Assembly (NCBI GenBank): GCA_021779795.1
Contig: JAJXZZ010000214.1
Coordinates: forward strand, 1-5,905
DNA from: Acidobacteriota bacterium
Lineage (GTDB): Bacteria > Acidobacteriota > Vicinamibacteria > Vicinamibacterales > Fen-181
Length of the DNA: 5,905 nt
Direction of reading: 5' to 3'
In this document: in pieces, positions 5,883 to 5,905 of the stretch
Layout of the letters: each line of letters begins with the position of its first letter
Numbering within the stretch: position 1 is the stretch's first letter
Made by a program: the position numbers and the translations under genes
Notes under the pieces: generated by a model
What the model was told of the DNA's origin: nothing
Databases searched by the model: none
What the model saw: only the letters and a program-made list of their open reading frames with translations

Positions 5883-5905
5883 CGCCCCCTCATCCCTACT
5901 TCGTA

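Overview
The window is very GC-rich with strong third-position G/C. It carries five genes, all on the minus strand and packed as in an operon, so transcription runs from right (5905) to left (1). The composition, the tight gene packing and the gene families suggest a high-GC, probably Gram-negative soil or sediment bacterium (for example Acidobacteriota, Rokubacteria/Methylomirabilota or Myxococcota). The sequence alone does not fix the phylum.

Layout in order of transcription. (1) 5882-4947: an NrfD/PsrC-type eight-helix quinone-interacting membrane subunit. Its usual electron-transfer partners (an iron-sulfur protein and a molybdopterin enzyme) would lie beyond the right edge. (2) 4940-4407 and (3) 4410-3787: two half-size YeeE/YedE-family membrane proteins joined by a 4-base ATGA overlap. 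Each keeps exactly one cysteine, in the family's two signature motifs (GCTSGQ and GGYCPGT). Together they make one split sulfur-compound transporter. (4) 3664-3023: an exported or membrane-anchored rhodanese-like protein that has lost the catalytic cysteine of the fold; its only cysteine is the very last residue. (5) 3001-131: a full-length UPF0182 protein, with seven membrane helices and a large extracytoplasmic domain, of unknown function.

Genes 1-4 read as a sulfur module. A quinone-linked membrane oxidoreductase works beside a split thiosulfate- or persulfide-type channel and a rhodanese-fold protein that may bind or carry sulfur rather than transfer it by the classical mechanism. The 122-base gap before the rhodanese gene holds several inverted repeats that could form alternative RNA structures. 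The UPF0182 gene follows 21 bases after the rhodanese stop, with its ribosome-binding site inside a small hairpin, which suggests translational coupling. Positions 1-130 are the downstream flank and contain a weak terminator-like hairpin. I saw no RNA genes, CRISPR arrays or recognisable mobile elements.
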